The notes beneath the pieces are model-generated. The model saw only the letters and a list, made by a program, of their open reading frames with translations, was not told the DNA's origin and did not search any database. Of a stretch of 64,000 nucleotides of DNA, positions 10,928 to 22,915 are shown one piece after another (positions within the stretch are counted from its first letter, which is position 1; every line of letters starts with the position of its first letter). A program made the translations under genes and the position numbers. This DNA is from Xiphydria camelus (Eukaryota > Arthropoda > Insecta > Hymenoptera > Xiphydriidae), in NCBI GenBank assembly GCA_963678675.1, contig OY783192.1:11461393-11525392 (forward strand), written 5' to 3'.

Positions 10928-12863
10928 TATATACACGCGTTCCGCGCAATACTTTAGATTGACTCGGAATAGGACCTTGGTTGCCTTGATGCGAAACACG
11001 ACACGATTAACGAAGACGCATTTGGCTTCGTCTTATATGGTGTGGAACGTAGCGGCATTTGGTCGACGGAGGGGGTAGCGTGGGCGACGCTATGCACCCT
11101 GATTGACTGAAGGAGGAAGGTCGGTGGAACAGAAGATGACGCTTGGAACTTTCCGAGTCCGTGTCCAAAGGGCGAGGGTGCCATTGCTAACGGCTTCCTG
11201 AGTGACGCACTCAATAATCAAGAAAGCCGGATGCTCGTTTTCGACCGCGAGGATAGGTCTGTCAAATTATAATTTGAATATCAAATAAATTATTAATCCA
11301 CAATAATGTCAATTTATCCTTTGAAATATAGTCGATAATGAAATATTTGATTTGTGGGTGTCAAAAGTCGGCCATAATTGTTTAAACAACGAAAAACGTT
11401 AGAAAAAGGAAAAAGGTGATCGCGGTGCGGTTTTTGACTTCCCCCGGCCAAACGGTTAGAGATACGTAAGAAATGGATAGGACTAAAGTTAAAGTGCATA
11501 AAATTTCCTCCAAAAAAGTCCGGGACGGCATTTTCCTAAAGTTTATAATTTTTCCGTTATGAGCGTTCGAAGCCGTACTTCAAAAACGCGCCGCCTCCAA
11601 CGAAAGTAGAAAGTGCCGCTTTTATTATGAAATGAATTTTTTAACATGATAAATGATTTTAAAAATCTGGAAAAATTTAGGACGTTAGTTAACGATTCGA
11701 AGAATAATTTGCAATAATAAAAATTTGTTTGTAGCATTTTTTGGATTTTTTGCGCTTAATTTATTTCACACTTCTTTTACCATTTTTTCATATAATTTTA
11801 AATCGCTTAACTTTTAAACTAATTGATGTATCGGGATGATCTATAAGGCAATTTTTCGTCATTTAATTATCTTCACCTTTGATCCCTTGAAATTTTATTG
11901 TCCACCCCACCGTTATTTTAAAAATCGTTGAGGAACAAATGCCGAGACCGTTTCCCGTGTATGTAGATTCCATCTTTCAATATTTACATATTTTTTATCG
12001 ATTTTTTAAAATGGTTCACTTGTGTAAGTCTCTGAATTTTTTTTTCTTTGTTTCTGTCATTTGTTTATGCGAAATTGTTATAAATAAATGAAAAAAAAAG
12101 AATATAATAATCTTTTCTTCTAGGCTTAATATTGTTTGATTTTTTCAAGTATTTTTCATCTCTTGCATTTTTTTCATTAATTGATTATTTTACGAAATAT
12201 GATTTCTTAAAGAATATCGTGAAACGCGTACCCCTTCCAGCGACGCAAGAGCCACCTTCACCGTCGCGCGTCTCTGGCCGTGCAACTCTTCCATTCGTTT
12301 GTATTGCAAATATTTGCAATAATTGAACAGATAGCAAAACAATGCATAGTACCCATTTTCTTCATTGATAAATGCTGCATCTTTTTTAAACTTGTTTTTC
12401 TTGTGGTTAATAGATTCGTGGGAAAATTCATTAAAGCCAAACAAAAGTTTTAATTGCTGTAATTTCAACATTACATTTATGAAAATACTATTATTAATTT
12501 TATTGCAGGAATCGATAGATATTATGTGATTTTAAAAGTTTATAATTGAAAAAAGCAAGTATATATAGTTTAAATGAAATGTATTATAAATAATTAAGTA
12601 TTTTCATTACAGTATATTTTTTTAGTTTCCATATAATAATTACTCCGGTAATTTTCCTTCTCGTTGTTTTTTTACATTGATTTTTTATCCATTGAAACAT
12701 TATAAACTGTACAAATAAAATATAATTATGGCATATATTAAATATGACAATTATTGGCGTAAATTCCCTCACGAATAATCATTTTTTCAATTGTTTTCAA
12801 CTAAAATCGATCTACATTTTACATTTCGAAAATTACATTAATGGAAGGTATGGACATGCTTTA
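10928..12863. other. 1.9 kb without a recognisable gene
   Basis: Very AT-rich and full of homopolymer A/T runs, except for a GC-richer patch at about 10960-11230 and a short one at 12220-12300. Open frames are short and without motifs. It borders the 3' end of the PIN/CXC gene copy at 12864; no terminal repeat of that gene's element was found here. Confidence 0.4.
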
Positions 12864-14141
12864 TTACACAAATCTTCTACGTTTTGAGCGTGTTTGATGC
12901 GGAGATGAGTCAGATAAATTTGACTCAGGCGACTCATTGTCATCATCTCGAACTTGTTCTTGATCGGATTCTATCATGGTAGGTATCATCATCTTCATCG
13001 GTACTTTAGGATAATTTATTCACTACGTCGTCCCACTCATCGAAGCAGTCAATTCGTTCATCACATTCTTCTTCGGCATCGCAGTCATCGTTGTCGGTCA
13101 AATCATCCATGTCAGTCGTTGTCTGACTGTCGATACAGCTCTCTCCGCGGCAAGTTTTGCAAAGTACTGAACATTTTAATCCAGCTTTTTGGTATCCACA
13201 TCGCTTATCACATCCAGTTGTACACCCACAAGAAATGGTCTTCAGAAGACTGTCAGGAGCTGGTGGTGCCGTTGACATTACAGGTAGAAACATAGTTTCG
13301 GTTTTTTCCCAACCCCAGTCTGTTGGATTCAATTTATTTCCTAGCCACTGTTGGATCTGATAATATACTCGTCGACCATGTTGCTCACCCGATGATGATG
13401 TTGGAGGAAGTGATGCTAATCGGATCTCCACTGTTGATTTAGCTACGGAGGAACAGAAACGTTGATATTGAAATTCATTTAGCGATATGTTTCTAGAATT
13501 AGCTCCATACAACTTCATGATATATTTCTCTGTTTGTTCAGCAATTTGTTGCGAAGTGCTATCAGGACGGTAAATCATGGTTGCTTGCTCTTGAAGTCCT
13601 GTATCCTTATTTGGAAGATTTATTAATTGCTGTTTACCTTTATTGTACAGTGCAGACGTTGTATCGCATCCAGCGAATGCATGGGCAAATAGAATTTTAT
13701 TCTGAATGTGTGGGTCCTGGTCTGTTTTGTGGAACCGATTTTCAGGAAGTGAATATTATCTTTGTCTTTTGCTAAAGCAATCAGCAAAATGAACAAGTCT
13801 ACATCAGTGCCAATTATTGTGACTTTTGGATGGCAATAGGATGCTTCAATCGCTGTTGATACGATGAGGCAATCGGCATCTTCAGGTGCTTGATGACATT
13901 CAATACCCACGCTTTCTAAGTGGGTTCGCAGTAAATTTATAAATTTATGCTTGATACTTGAATTCGAAAGGAATTTTCCTTGGTCTAGTGTTGCTACCAT
14001 GTCTTCTGTAAAGTCAATGACAACTGCAGTACCTTTCAGTGATCGTCGGTATCGCTCATACGACTTAATACTATTGCTACTATCAGCATAGCCATCGAAG
14101 ACAACTACAGCTTCTCCATTATAATGTCGTCTGATAAATCG

Positions 14142-15156
14142 ATACCTTTTACTTTGAAAACCTCGTAAGGGGCCATCCATATATTACGTAAGACGTTTGA
14201 GGGGGAGGGGGGTGTGAATATTTCTTACAGTGTCTTACAATGGGGCGGGGGGGTTCTAGACCTCATGTTACATGAGAAATTACTAGCCAAAAATGCTATC
14301 AAATCACTCAATACAGATTGAAAGAAGCGCTGTACTTTGCATAAAATAAAGCAGTAACAATAGACAAAAGAATGTGCAAAACCCAGGATCAAGCAGAGAA
14401 GAGGCGACCTGCACGAGTGGCATTGCGTCGTGATCGGGAGCTTATGTGCATCTTCCGAGATAGTGAAACGGGAGTGGAGGACGTCGAGTGGGTTGAGGAA
14501 CAGGACGTCTCTACTGAGAATATATTTTATTAAACGAAGTTTAAAAATGAAGTTACTTGAACTGAGTGAATATATGTTTTCTAATGTTTTCCGTTGATAC
14601 GAAGAGTTAAAACGAGGATGAAGTGCATAAAGAAATATACCGTAGTAGACTATAAGCTTTACATCAATCGTGTTGGGCTTCCACTCGGATAAAAGACGCT
14701 GTTGATACACGATTAGAGAATAGCGAATAATGAAGAGTCTATTTAAACAGCTCCTATATGTACAGCATCCTCGTTCTGACTATGTATGATGCTATTTTTT
14801 AGCAGGACCGTCTCGAAATATAGTCAATCTGGTCAATCTCTTCCTAATATTCATCTGATATTTGAATGCAGTATAAACGGCAAGCTCAAGAATGACTTAA
14901 AAAAGTTACGTCTTATGTAAGATTTAGGGGGGGGGGGGTCACCTGCAATCTTACAGTATCTTACACTGGGGGGAGGGGGGGTCAAAAGGAGGCCAAAAAT
15001 GTTTTACGTAATATATGGATGGCCCCTAAGTACAATTTTTGACAAAAATGCCATTTATAGCTTACTGTGTTCAGATTTTAAACCTTAACGCAGTAAGCTA
15101 TAAATGGCATTTTTGTCAAAAATTGTACTTACGAGGTTTTCAAAGTAAGGTATCGA
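14142..15156. mobile_element. palindromic insertion in PIN/CXC copy 1, itself interrupted
   Basis: 'actttgaaaacctcgtaa' near 14151-14168 and its complement near 15129-15147 are the outer arms. Inner arms 15030-15068 and 15092-15130 ('tacaatttttgacaaaaatg…') mirror each other around a ~20-bp loop. The arm on the 14.1-kb side is split by the 858-bp TAA-type element at 14169-15026. Removing all of this brings two parts of the same gene together, so it is a later insertion. Too short to encode a protein. Confidence 0.7.
14169..15026 (-). mobile_element. 858-bp element with GGGGCCATCC ends, TAA duplication (copy A)
   Basis: It begins GGGGCCATCCATATATTACG and ends with the inverse. TAA flanks it at 14166-14168 and 15027-15029. 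G-rich and C-rich runs lie just inside both ends. A second copy (22916-23787) sits in the opposite orientation. The 3-bp TAA target suits Harbinger or ISL2EU-type elements; I cannot choose between them. Both strands of the middle section are open: the minus strand gives MYQQRLLSEWKPNTID…, the plus strand gives …MCKTQDQAEKRRPARVAL… Neither resembles a complete transposase. Confidence 0.85.
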
Positions 15157-16276
15157 AATGCTACATATTTTTCACACAGCTGTTTGTAAGTGCTTCCAAC
15201 ATTCCAAATGACTTTATGAAGTAGAAACCCACCATCAATGATAAATTTACTGTCTGATAATGAGGAAAGCTCCAAGGAAGATGATTGAAAACACTTAAAC
15301 AGTTCTGCTTTTTGTGTTTTTCGCATGAGGCCTTTTTCATCAAAGAGCGCCAGAGGGTAAGGCGATAACTCCTACTATAGAGCTTCATGAGCAAGATCCT
15401 TGTTATTAACAATCAGAACAGCAATGCGTTGAAATGAAAGTGATGTATTGACACTTATGGCATCATTTCAAATCGTAACGCCTTTTTTTTGTAGAACACA
15501 ACGTCTTCACTACTGTTGCACGACTCATTTTGATTGTTTCTGCATCTTTACCCACCGTAGCTCTCATATTGTTTAAACCAATTGTTATTGCCTCATGACA
15601 ATTGACGTCATGACTTCCTATTACTCCAGTCGATAAGGACATGAGTTTGTTTCTAGCGGTAAAGGGTTTGTGAGCGCTTAACGAAACTCCGAACTTGCAC
15701 AGATCAGCTTCATCACGATTTATACCACTCTGCCTTAAGTCCGTGTGCTGTTCAGCTGCCGAAGACCTGGTATTACAGAAAATGTCCAGTTGTTCCGTGA
15801 TACCAAAAGCACGGGGCATACCTTGAATATATCGAGCAAGAACCTCCGCCCACTTTCATCAGGCGCATAAGTGTTTGTTCGATGGTCATGTCAGACCATA
15901 TTCCAGCCCACTTTTTATTCGATCTCCTAATGGTGAAGTAACCCTCCGTCGTAAAACGATAAAATTCCACAGGATCCATTTTATTTTCTAGATCTGCCAT
16001 ATTCTGAAGATATATTTGGGCAGATTTGGCATAGGCATGGTGTCCAGCAGCATGAAAAAGAGGAAGCATATTTCTTACGGATTGTAAGTGAAGTTCCCAG
16101 TTTCCTAGTCTCTCAGCTTCGATAAATTGAACCATGATCGTAACGCAATCGAAATATTGCACACAGAGTTTTGCTGTAGGTCCATTCTGCTGCAATTTTT
16201 CTAGTTGTTTCGTAATCTGATCAGAAATTTGCAATAAAACTTCTAGTCCAGTCATATCGTACATCCAACCTTGCAA

Positions 16277-18744
16277 TAATGAGGGTAAACCTAATTTTTT
16301 TTATGCGTTGTTAGGATCTACCTGGGTAGTATAAATCCAGATTTGCAACCCTGAAAAAGTTGTACCACCTGAGATATTTTTTAAATTCTTCGCTAAAAAG
16401 ACACTAAAGGGAACTTCTAACGAAAAAAGTTATTCTTACCTTTTCTAAAGCAGATAAAATGTGCTACAATTTAAGCTCTAGCGGAGCTCGGTAGCTCTCG
16501 TAGTTGATGAGATACAGTTTTGCAAAAATGATAATTTTTTTCTAAAACGGGCACACTTTAGCTTACGCTCTACTATCGAGTGAAATATTTTCAAAAGTAC
16601 TAATCCTACATAAAAACTTCGAAAAATAAAATTTTAGAAAATTTAATTACCTTCCATTTAAAAAATGGCCAAAAGTCAAGAAAGTCACAGTGAGATATCG
16701 ATAGAGGCCTAAGGGGCGAGGGGAGCGGGATCGGGTAGGAGGGAAATAATTATTACAATGGACAACGGTGATTTTGTTATTCGAACCAGACCAGGTGATT
16801 TTTATAGATTTATGTGCGCTAAAAATGAATCTGACTCAAATTTGCGACTTTGGTCAGGATTTCGAGATACTTGAGGTTAAATATACGAAAACGGGCGATT
16901 TTGGCCATATTCACGGGTCTATTGCAATGAAACTAAAAAAATTTTCTTAATTGCACTTACAGCATTTGAAAGTGTCGTTTTCAAACTTTTCAATACATTA
17001 CTTGATTGTTCCTAAACGATTTTACAAAGCCAAATTTCAGTACAAGTCGATCATGTAGGTCCACCGTACCACGCGTCTGATACATTTAGGCCATATTCAC
17101 GGCTCTATTACAATGAAACTAAAAAATGTTTCTTAATTGCACTTACAGCGTAAAAAAATTGGCGGGGCAGTCTCTCGCGGAATATATTACTATTTTTTTA
17201 TTTTTATAGCTTCTTTTTTGAATACTATTACGAACTCTCAAAGGAGAATAGATTATTTTTCTCAGGTGAAAGTATTTTATTAGGACCTGCCAAAAAAAGC
17301 GGAACATCTGGGACCCTGTAAAATTCCAAAAGATCACTCTTTCCGTGGACGAGACAAGATACAAATTTTTTATTATATATAATAATAAAAAAAGATGAAA
17401 AATTATATTAATCTGAAAAATTCTGATTTGAGTGTCGATGATCTCGCTCTTTCATTTGACGAAATATTTATTTCGCGTCTACATGAAGTCGAACGTAATG
17501 CCTCCTCGCTAAGCAAAAATATTGGCACTTCTCGCTGGCAGAGAATTATTACAAAATAATTCAACGAAAACTGGTGTTAATTTTTAACACAAGAAAAGAA
17601 GGCAAGATATCCTCGTCTCCGAATATATCCTCCTGTATGAAGTAATCTTCCGCGGTCTAACGAACAAAAATCAGGGTTTGCAGGGAGCGGTTCATCAATG
17701 AAGTTTCAAAAACGCGCCGAGTTTTTTCACAAATTATGTCAGGAGAACATCGATTTTTAAAAAAATTAAAAAATTCGCTTCGCTAACTCTTTCACAGAAT
17801 GTCTCTTTCACGCCGCGGAGTATCTGGATGACGTGTTACACTTATTTTGAAAAATCGTAGGTTTCCTGGACTGATAAAAATAAAAGAGGGCGGAAATTCT
17901 AGAAATCGTGATCGAATTGTTTTCTCGAACGCTCCCTCGACGCCGCGGCGCACTCCCGGAGTGAAACCGCGGAAGATTGAGGCACCACGAGCTTTCAGAA
18001 ATTTCCAGCCTTATCCTTAGCTCTCCTCGTTTCGCACTCTTGCCTGGAAATTTGTATGCTTGGCGCGATAAAAAACGAATGTATGGATCATCACTTGACT
18101 GTTTATACTGTTCTCTTAACTTAATCCCGAAAAGTTCCAAATATTTAATTTCATCCCGTAACATTGTTGTAAAAATGAAAAAGCGCATGTACTTTGAGAA
18201 AATCCTAAATAGGACTAAAGATACATATAATCAGAACTGGAGCATATAAATTACTAATCGTTAGGATAAGTCTGAAACTAAGTTAGGATTAGAACCTGAG
18301 CGTAATCCAGCTATAACTATCCTCACCTCGAGCATAACGAGTTAGCACAACTCGAAATACATGTAGGTAACTAGAATTCACTGGTAAATTATATAATTAG
18401 TAACCATTAATAAATTCTAGTCACGTGACCAGCTCTCGACTACAACAAACTTCCTATAAACTGGAAGCTTAATGTGAGAGATTGAACACAAGTAATTTTG
18501 TTTTGATTTGTTTATTTCAGCTTTGGCCTGTGGTGCAGATGGTAAACTTCTACCTTGTTCCACTTCAATACCAGGTATTGGTTGTGCAGTCAGTCGCCGT
18601 ACTATGGAACACCTATATATCGTATAGAACTAATAGAAGTTCGTAAAATCGATTGAATCGTTTCAATACTCAGTAAAAATGCTTCAAGGTATATATTCAA
18701 GGAAACTTGACGTACGCGATATATCGTGGTTGGCCGTAGTACTA
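16277..18744. other. 2.5 kb without a recognisable gene
   Basis: AT-rich. A ~62-bp phrase (gccatattcacgg.tctatt.caatgaaact) occurs twice as a direct repeat, about 16904-16965 and 17088-17148. A GC-richer patch at 17800-18060 has open frames on both strands without motifs. Near 18522 a pyrimidine-rich acceptor (tttatttcag) precedes a short open stretch ([19 protein letters not shown]) that could be a host or TE exon; I do not recognise it. Confidence 0.35.
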
Positions 18745-19579
18745 GGGTAAGTGTCCCAATTACTGCTATTTTATTTGTTTCATTTGAAATAAAAAAGAAA
18801 ACTGGAATCTATGCCTGAAAAAAGAATGTTAGTATTATATTCAATACCTTTATTAATATAGTCACAAAAGAAACTGTATTAACTAATTTTCTTCAAGGAT
18901 AAATGTATGTACTGTTAACTACACGACGTGAAACACACTAACTCAACAGAGTCTATAACTTTAATATTATATTTGGCTTACTATTAAAATGAAAATGTGT
19001 TGTTAGTGAGTATAGAAGAATTGTCGTTAATAAAGATGTTAATAAAATAAGTTTTTGACGGATTTTCGTACATATTTGAAGGTGACAGCAATTGATACAA
19101 TTTTTTAGGCTTGTCTCTATTACTGTCGGCAGTAATGGGGACAGCCACGTCGTATAAATGAAGGTTCTGCCTCGGTTATGATCAGTTCGCATGACACTGA
19201 GTTCGTCGCGTTCATCCTAACCTCTTTCATCATTGACAGCGGTTGATGGTTGGATCCAGTCAGTACAGCTGGCAGTAACTAGACGATGATATTCGGTACG
19301 AGTAGCAGGAACTTCATGGCACTATTCGGTACAAGGTAGCAGTAATTAGTTCATGATCGTTTTCACGTGGCAGTAATAAGTACATACAAACAGACTTAGA
19401 ATGTAATTAATTTTACATTATTTCTAAGGATTTTAAGGGTCACAATCCTCATTTACACTAAAAATATATTAAATTACATTATGGTATAAAAAGAACTAGA
19501 TTATATTGTAAAAAAAGGTGTAATCCTGAAATGAATGAGCACTATATGCCTAAAGTGATAGTAATTGGGACACTTACCC
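18745..19579. mobile_element. 835-bp non-autonomous element, TA target
   Basis: It begins GGGTAAGTGTCCCAATTACT and ends with the inverse (…AGTAATTGGGACACTTACCC). TA flanks it at 18743-18744 and 19580-19581. 'cagtaat' phrases are repeated inside both halves (for example 19105-19142 and 19320-19380), like subterminal transposase sites. No transposase is encoded. Probably mariner-type. Confidence 0.82.
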
Positions 19580-19581
19580 TA

Positions 19582-20605
19582 CACGATATTGATTGCTGAT
19601 TTGAGAATGCTGTATAATTAGTTCTAACAATTATATAACAATACTCGACTATCATTTATGTAGAAAATCTTTAAACTCTAAACGCCTAGCAGATATAAAA
19701 ACATAGCGAGGAACGCGAATGGAAGAAGTGTCGAATATCGGAGTACTTAATTGTTTAAATGACGCAAAATTATTGTATTTCAATATGTACATTTACAAGT
19801 TTAATATTCTGCTTTTTGACAACTATTATTACGTGTCTTATTTTCGAGACAATATTCGGTGCATTAATTTCAAGATGTAATAACCCTAATTAATGTTTAA
19901 CCTTTCCCGCGTGCGCGCCCCTTGTTACACTTTTACGTCTGCTCGACAATTAGGATTTTCTCAAAAATATGTCGTACAGTCACCAAAAAGTAGAACGTTT
20001 CAATTTAAAATTTACATATCAAAATTCAATAATTTTGTGCCATTTCCACAATTAAGTATTACGATGTTGGACACCTGTACGCATCTCCCGCCATGATTTT
20101 ACGTCTGCTAGCTATTTAGGGCTTAGAGATTTTTCACAGAAACGATTGTCAGGTACTGTAAATTGTTAAAATCAATTATACAGAATCCTCAAGCCAGTAA
20201 CCAAAGCCCATAGTTATAGTTTAAAACATACTACGACAAATTTTTTATGCCAAGCTTCCTCGAATATACATTGTACAGGGTACACCATTGGACCTGCAAC
20301 ATATAACATAGACGATTTTGTGAAAATGTAGACGATGAGCGTCACCGTTGATCGGTCGTGGTGGGTAGGAGTGATTAAGCAGGGTCGGCAACTGCCGGTG
20401 ATGAAACTCTTCAATCAGGCAGATACGCCTGATTCTTACCAGATTTCACTCTAGTTCTCGTTCAAGTCAGAAGTACCTGAGTGTGAGTTTCATCATTATA
20501 GTGGCCTCTTCTACCCATCAGCACCAATCAACGCTTATACTCATCGCCTGTAGTTCCATAAATCGTATTTCCTCTGCTGCAAGCCCAGTGAATTACCCTG
20601 TTTAG
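19582..20605. other. no gene recognised
   Basis: AT-rich spacer. 'ttacacttttacgtctgct' near 19925 and 'ttttacgtctgctagc' near 20097 are short direct repeats. ORFs here lack motifs. Confidence 0.35.
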
Positions 20606-20786
20606 GCCCGTGTCCACAGTCAAATTGTTTCATCCAAGTTCTTTGACAAAACCCTTAAGGTAAAAGGGTTTGAACCATATAGACTCTTAATTTCATATCA
20701 AAGTTGTTTGTGTATACGGTTCAAATTCTTCGACCAAGGACTTTGTCAAAAGACTTCGTTGAAAAAATATGACTGTGGAAACAGGC
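20606..20786. mobile_element. 181-bp MITE
   Basis: It begins GCCCGTGTCCACAGTCAAAT and ends with a near-inverse (…GACTGTGGAAACAGGC). Inner phrases 'ctttgacaaaacccttaagg' and 'aaggactttgtcaaaag' mirror each other. No clear target duplication; superfamily not assigned. Confidence 0.65.
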
Positions 20787-21426
20787 TCTATGAAATCTAA
20801 ATACAAATAATTCATTTCATTTTAAACTAACAGCCCTGGTGAAAGTGAAGCGAGTAGTGAAGCGTGAATAAATCATGCGAAAAACGTAATGCAGATATTT
20901 GCACGTTCGATATAAGAGCGTGCATATTTAGTAGCACGCTTCTTGAACATTTCCTTCGCACCTCATGGCTGCACGTTTTACATGTATTTACTGTACGCTC
21001 ACCAAATTTCAACATTTAGTACATGTACGCTTCGTAAACGCTTCAGTTACTCTTTAAAAATGCTCATGTACGCCTCGCGCATGCTTCAGGAACGTTTGAT
21101 TTATGTTCCAACTATGTTTCCTTACGTGCTTGATGCACACTTTCTGTACGTTCCGTTTTTCACCAAGAAGTCGATGGAAGTATAAGTTTTCTTGTAAGGT
21201 TTTACAATATTAATTCCACATTTCGGATGACCCACCGTAAACTAACACTTCTGTTTCCAAGATACTTATATGTACCTAGTATGTGATAACGTGTTACCGA
21301 TGATAAAATAGTGCACTATCGGTATGTAAACCACACCTCTGAATGCAATCTCTCAGATAGCTCACCGTCCAGACGGGTGCGCCATTTGAGAGAGTCTCCT
21401 GTATACCATCAACCGATTTGCTATTA
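20787..21426. other. no gene; degenerate short repeats
   Basis: Between about 20890 and 21150, phrases such as 'cacgcttc..gaacattt' and 'gtacgcttcgtaaacgcttc' recur every 30-40 bases with much divergence, like a decayed minisatellite. Nothing else is recognisable. Confidence 0.35.
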
Positions 21427-22243
21427 TACCGCATGTCCTATGGCCAACCGCGCAGGTGAGCTGCGACCTGAATTCTTGACTTCGGCAGTATTTATGGTAC
21501 AGTTAGAGTGGGCTTCAGACGAGTGCGCTGCATAAGAACGAAAAGTGTCGACTGCTCTTCTAATAGCTGTCAATTCGGGAGATAGAAGCGTTTCGTGTAA
21601 CCTTAAAATCATAAAGTTTTGAATTAGTAGTGAATAATTTGTAGAAAAGTGATGAGAAATAATCATAAATAATCTTCCGAATTGTGAGTCATCGGGAAAT
21701 CAGACGACGCTTTTCGCTCTTACGCTGCGTTCTTACGAAAAGTGTGAAACGTCTGATCTCCCGATGGCTATCAATTCGGGAGATCGAAGTATAAGCTCGA
21801 AATCGTGAATCTTTGAATAAATGGTAAGTAATGTTCAGAAGTGAGAGTTAACAATCATTCGGGTTTTTTCGATGTCCAACCGAATTACACGCCTCATGCC
21901 TATTTGTTTAAGAAATTATTTCCGCGCTAGCACCGCGCGTGTCTAGGAAGTAGTTTTACGAAGTGGCGTGAGCGATACCTAAGGTGTCAATTCGGAAGAT
22001 TATTTATGATTATTTCTCATCACTTCTACAAATTATTCACTACTAATTCAAAACTTTACGATTTTGAGGTTACACGAAACGCTTCGATCTCCCGAATTGA
22101 CAGCTATTAGAAGAGCAGTCGACACTTTTCGTTCTTATGCAGCGCACTCGTCTGAAGCCCACTCTAACTGTACCATAAATACTGCCGAAGTCAAGAATTC
22201 AGGTCGCAGCTCACCTGCGCGGTTGGCCATAGGACATGCGGTA
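21427..22243. mobile_element. 817-bp palindromic element, TA target, promoter-like core
   Basis: It begins TACCGCATGTCCTATGGCCA and ends with the exact inverse. TA flanks it at 21425-21426 and 22244-22245. The arms are about 250 bp (21427-21680 / 21990-22243), so the same 60-codon frame appears on both strands and is not evidence of a gene. The unique centre (about 21780-21900) resembles 58960-59080, including a splice-donor-like 'atggtaagtaatg' and 'ttcgggtttt..tcga.gt.caacc.aat'. The element may have carried the first-exon/promoter region of a gene. Confidence 0.8.
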
Positions 22244-22915
22244 TAGCCCATGCCCCTATACTGTTTTTTTCCGATAGAAGATATCCTAGTACGCAAGATT
22301 TATTGCGCGCGATCGAACACACAATTCGATTTAGTAGGCCCAGTATTGCTATTTCGGCTAGTTAAACTTAAGCTTAACCCTAGAATAGCAGCGTGAATAT
22401 TTAACTCTAGATAACGATAAGTAAATTTTATTAACAAGGTAATATTTCGGAAATTAATAAAAAATAGTTCAGTGAACATGTACCTTTAATAAGAACGAGG
22501 AGTAGAGTTACCCGTGTGTATCCCTCTATTGGTGCACGTTTTTAGAGAAGTGTGAAAGTGCACGAAACAGATCCGCAGTCACACTCATAAACACAGGCGC
22601 TCATAGATACGTTAAAAGATTGTCCCACCTGCTACCGCAATCACGGCCATACGAAGAATCAAATCCTGAGCCGAGGGGTAATAATATTCGGAATCTACTT
22701 TACATCAAAAACTAAACGCGCAGGGACTCGCTATAACGAGGACGACGAGCTAAAGGGTTCGAAGGCACATGAAATTGTGTACTTAGCTTTCATAGGTGAT
22801 GGATGCGAGTCTGCTGCAGCTAGACCGAACGTCGTACGAGCTCATCGACAATCCCTGGGGCCCCTTTCTCGAGTCACTCGCAAAGTTACGTATACGCACG
22901 ATGCGATCGGTCTAA
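22244..22915. other. no gene recognised; ends with a hairpin-family fragment
   Basis: Mostly anonymous. 22857-22898 repeats the outer arm of the 8.66-kb hairpin ('ctttctcgagtcactcgcaa…gtatacgca'), and the TAA-type element copy B is inserted just beyond it. Confidence 0.4.

Larger units (their letters stand above)
12864..16276 (-). pseudogene. PIN-like/CXC repeated gene, copy 1 (longest, broken)
   Basis: Read right to left. 16276-15463 encodes an N-terminal region with AGHHAYAKSA, then WAGIWSDMTIEQTLM, a frame change and SLSTGVIGSHDVNCHEA. 15412-15160 includes LSDSKFIIDGGFLLHKV. A palindromic insertion (14142-15156) follows. Then comes the nuclease-like core: EAVVVFDGY, APEDADCLIVSTAIEA and IIGTDVDLFILLIALA, with acidic residues spaced as in PIN/FEN1-type domains. 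After a frameshift near 13750 comes HAFAGCDTTSALYNKGK. 13578-13006 carries VYYQIQQWLGNKL…WGWE and a Cys cluster (ISCGCTTGCDKRCGYQKAGL…) of CXC type. An acidic tail ending SKRRRFV-stop at 12864-12866 follows a further frame change. Function is unknown; I infer a DNA-binding nuclease-like protein of selfish origin. Copies 2 and 3 share the core and the CXC end. Confidence 0.75.

Noticed and set aside
17808..18188. 126-codon minus-strand ORF as a gene
   Set aside because: No motif, overlaps an equally open frame on the other strand, and no splice or start context.
21424..22246. Pair of identical 60-80-codon ORFs
   Set aside because: They are the two arms of one palindrome, so the match is structural and not evidence of a protein.
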